From: Calliopsis andreniformis | Lineage: Eukaryota > Arthropoda > Insecta > Hymenoptera > Andrenidae | Reading direction: 5' to 3' | Assembly: GCF_051401765.1 (NCBI RefSeq) | Contig: NW_027480507.1 | Span: 1,054,001 to 1,118,000 of the forward strand | DNA: 64,000 bases | In this document: piece after piece, positions 62,456 to 64,000 of the stretch | Layout of the letters: the number at the start of each line of letters is the position of its first letter | Position numbering within the stretch: the first letter of the stretch is position 1 | Made by a program: the position numbers and the translations under genes | Notes under the pieces: generated by a model | The model's database searches: none | What the model saw: only the letters and a program-made list of their open reading frames with translations | What the model was told of the DNA's origin: nothing

Positions 62456-64000
62456 AATCCTCAATCCTCAATTCTCAGTCCTCAATCCTCAGTCCTCAGT
62501 CCTCAAACCTCAATCCTCTACCCTCAGCCCTCATCCTCAATCCTCAATCCTCAAACCTCAATCCTCAATCTTCAATCCTCAATACTCAATCTTCAATAAT
62601 CAATCCTCAATTCTCAATCCTCAATATTCAATCCTCAATCGTCAGTCCTCAATCCCCAATGCCCAATCTTCAATGCTCAATCCTCAATCCTCAATCCTCA
62701 ATCCTCAATCTTCAATCCTCAATACTCATACTTCAATCCTCAATCCTCAATACTCAATCCTCAATCCTCAATCCTCAATCCTCAATTTTCAATCCTCAAT
62801 ACTCAATCTTCAATCCTCAATCCTCAATCCTCAAACCTCAATCGTCAGTCTTCAATCCTCAGTACTCAATCTTCAACCCTCAATCCTCAATCCTCAATCC
62901 TCAATCCTCAATACTCATTCTTCAATCCTCCAGACCCAATCCTCAATCCTCAATCCTCAATCCTCAATCCTCAATCCTCAATCCTCAATCATCAATCCTC
63001 AATCATCAATCCTCAGTCCCAAATCCTCAATCTTCAATACTCAATCCTCAATCCTCAATCTTCAATCCCCAATACTCAATCTTCAATCCTCAATCCCCAA
63101 TCCTCAATCCTCAATCCTCAATCCTCAATCCTCAGTCCTCAGTCCTCAACCATCAATCCTGAATCCTCAATCCTGCATCCTCAATCTTCAGCCCTCTGTC
63201 CTCAACAATCAGTTGTCAATCCTCAATCTTCAATACTCAATCGTCAATCCTCAGTCCTCAATCCTCAATCCTCAATTCTCGTTCCTCAATCCTCATTCTT
63301 CAATCCTCAATACCCAATCCTCAATCTTCAATCCTCAATCCTCAATCCTCAATTCTCAGTCCTCAATCCTCAGTCCTCAGTCCTCAAACCTCAATCCTCA
63401 ACCCTCAGCCCTCATCCTCAATCCTCAATCCTCAATCCTCAATCCTCAATCTTCAATCCTCAATACTCAATCTTCAATAATCAATCCTCAATTCTCAATC
63501 CTCAATACTCAATCCTCAATCGTCAGACCTCAATCCCCAATCCCCAATCTTCAATCCTCAATCCTCAATCCTCAATCCTCAATACTCAATCTTCAATCCT
63601 CAATACTCAAACTTCAATCCTCAATCCTCAATACTCAATCCTCAATCCTCAATCCTCAATCCTCAATTTTCAAACCCCAATACTCAATCTTCAATCCTCA
63701 ATCCTCAATCCTCAATCCTCAATCGTCAGTCTTCAATCCTCAATACTCAATCTTCAATCCTCAATCCTCAATCCTCAATCATCAATCCTCAATCACCAAT
63801 CCTCAGTCCCAAATCCTCAATCTTCAATACTCAATCCTCAATCCTCAATCTTCAATCCCCAATACTCAATCTTCAATCCTCAATCCCCAATCCTCAATCC
63901 TCAATCCTCAATCCTCAATCCTCAGTCCTCAACCATCAATCCTGAATCCTCAATCCTGCATCCTCAATCTTCAGCCCTCTGTCCTCAACAATCAGTTGTC
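62456..64000. repeat. Terminal segment: two C-to-C blocks, running off the window
   Basis: Two blocks of about 0.8-0.9 kb each end in island C (63139-63285, and 63932 to the edge). Each carries TCGTTCC-TCAATCC-TCATTCT or TCAATTC-TCAGTCC-TCAATCC-TCAGTCC, a TCAGCCC-TCATCC hexamer, TCAATAA-TCAATCC and TCATCAATCC. The second block is shortened between 63770 and 63790. CTCCAGACCC near 62930 is private. The array clearly continues beyond 64000. Confidence 0.8.
63139..63285. repeat. Island C, 147-bp diverged heptamer block (representative of about 24 copies)
   Basis: This copy is exactly 21 heptamers: TCAGTCC-TCAACCA-TCAATCC-TGAATCC-TCAATCC-TGCATCC, then TCAGCCC-TCTGTCC-TCAACAA-TCAGTTG, ending TCAATTC-TCGTTCC. 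Its left half aligns with island B. The TCAACCA unit lies near 3943, 6377, 7038, 11422, 18289, 25159, 30169, 30910, 36467, 37202, 43107, 47864, 49543, 50692, 54730, 56437, 57983, 58983, 60697, 61496, 61663, 62267, 63146 and 63932. The last copy is cut by the window edge. The copies near 3943 and 6377 are the most diverged (CAACTATAAGTTG; CACCCATC). Copies become denser to the right: eight lie after 57.9 kb. TGAATCC stops frames and TCAGTTG reopens them (TTG), which gives identical 50-base gaps between open frames at most copies. Confidence 0.9.

Larger units (their letters stand above)
1..64000. repeat. Heptanucleotide satellite array, consensus TCAATCC (reverse GGATTGA)
   Basis: The entire window divides into 7-base units close to TCAATCC. 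Frequent variants differ at one or two positions (TCAATCT, TCAATAC, TCAATTC, TCAGTCC, TCATTCT, TCAACCC, CCAATCC, TCAATCG). A minority of units are 6 bases long (TCATCC, TCGTCC, TCGCCC, ACATCC, TCAGCC). Even the most diverged-looking stretches keep the 7-base register, so nothing foreign appears to be inserted. Long runs of the pure unit are short, about ten in a row near 1070-1130. G is nearly absent from the + strand. Neither edge of the array is in the window: it opens in a pattern found just after island C elsewhere and closes inside an island C copy. No gene or RNA is supported anywhere in it. The likely class is satellite DNA; a giant bacterial heptamer array is the alternative. Confidence 0.97.

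Noticed and set aside
59413..63162. A 1,249-codon + strand open frame, and about 45 other long frames, as candidate repeat proteins
   Set aside because: The residues are only the S-I-L-N-P-Q-S cycle forced by the heptamer. Other frames are open at the same place, frame phase changes at every hexamer, no ribosome site exists, and the starts are single mutated heptamers.
1..64000. CRISPR array or spacer-repeat structure
   Set aside because: No constant repeat of 23-47 bases separated by unique spacers. All sequence between islands is the same heptamer.
1..64000. Telomere array
   Set aside because: TCAATCC / GGATTGA does not match known telomere repeats that I can name (such as CCCTAAA). The high variant content and higher-order blocks are unlike telomerase-made, homogeneous ends.
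1..64000. tRNA, rRNA, riboswitch or promoter elements
   Set aside because: I looked for tRNA arms, rRNA-like stretches and -10/-35 or TATA contexts. The G-poor heptamer sequence offers none beyond chance.

Overview
The whole 64,000-base window is one tandem-repeat array. The basic unit is the heptamer TCAATCC, with point-mutated versions such as TCAATCT, TCAATAC, TCAATTC, TCAGTCC, TCATTCT, TCAACCC and CCAATCC. I found no stretch that cannot be cut into these units, and the array runs off both ends. I see no protein-coding gene, rRNA, tRNA, CRISPR array, transposon, promoter or terminator that I can support. The + strand is almost free of G because the consensus is T2 C3 A2.

The long + strand open frames are a by-product of the repeat. 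Three heptamers make 21 bases, so every + frame reads the same seven-residue cycle S-I-L-N-P-Q-S without a stop. Every - frame meets TGA once per 21 bases. Frame starts and stops fall on mutated heptamers: TCAATGC or TCAATGT gives ATG, TCAGTTG gives TTG, TGAATCC gives TGA. I therefore call no CDS.

Above the heptamer level there is rich higher-order structure. A rarer hexamer unit (TCATCC, TCGTCC, TCGCCC, ACATCC, TCAGCC) is scattered through the array. Diverged islands, named A, B, C and D here, recur dozens of times and still keep the 7-base register. Larger blocks are duplicated. Left part (0-10 kb): older, more diverged, mosaic blocks. Centre-left (10.5-29.5 kb): three tandem copies of a 6.87-kb higher-order unit, the third with two internal deletions. 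Centre (28.7-38 kb): a 3.1-kb block present twice at about 6.3 kb spacing, with an inserted copy of older material between. Centre-right (38-45.8 kb): a 2.1-kb tandem pair plus a third copy. Right (45.4-58.5 kb): a pair of about 6 kb each at about 6.7-7.3 kb spacing. Far right (56-64 kb): short-period duplications of 2.5 kb, 1.57 kb and 70 bp. Every duplication spacing or deletion I checked by hand equals a whole number of heptamers plus hexamers, so rearrangement was in register.

Organism: not determinable from the sequence. A gene-free array of at least 64 kb with nested higher-order repeats looks most like eukaryotic satellite (heterochromatic) DNA. Heptanucleotide tandem repeats are also known in bacteria, for example the short tandemly repeated repetitive sequences of filamentous cyanobacteria and the TAACTGA repeats of Beggiatoaceae. 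A bacterial origin would make this array exceptional. Block boundaries below were read by eye and are good to roughly 10-50 bases unless a unit-exact figure is given.
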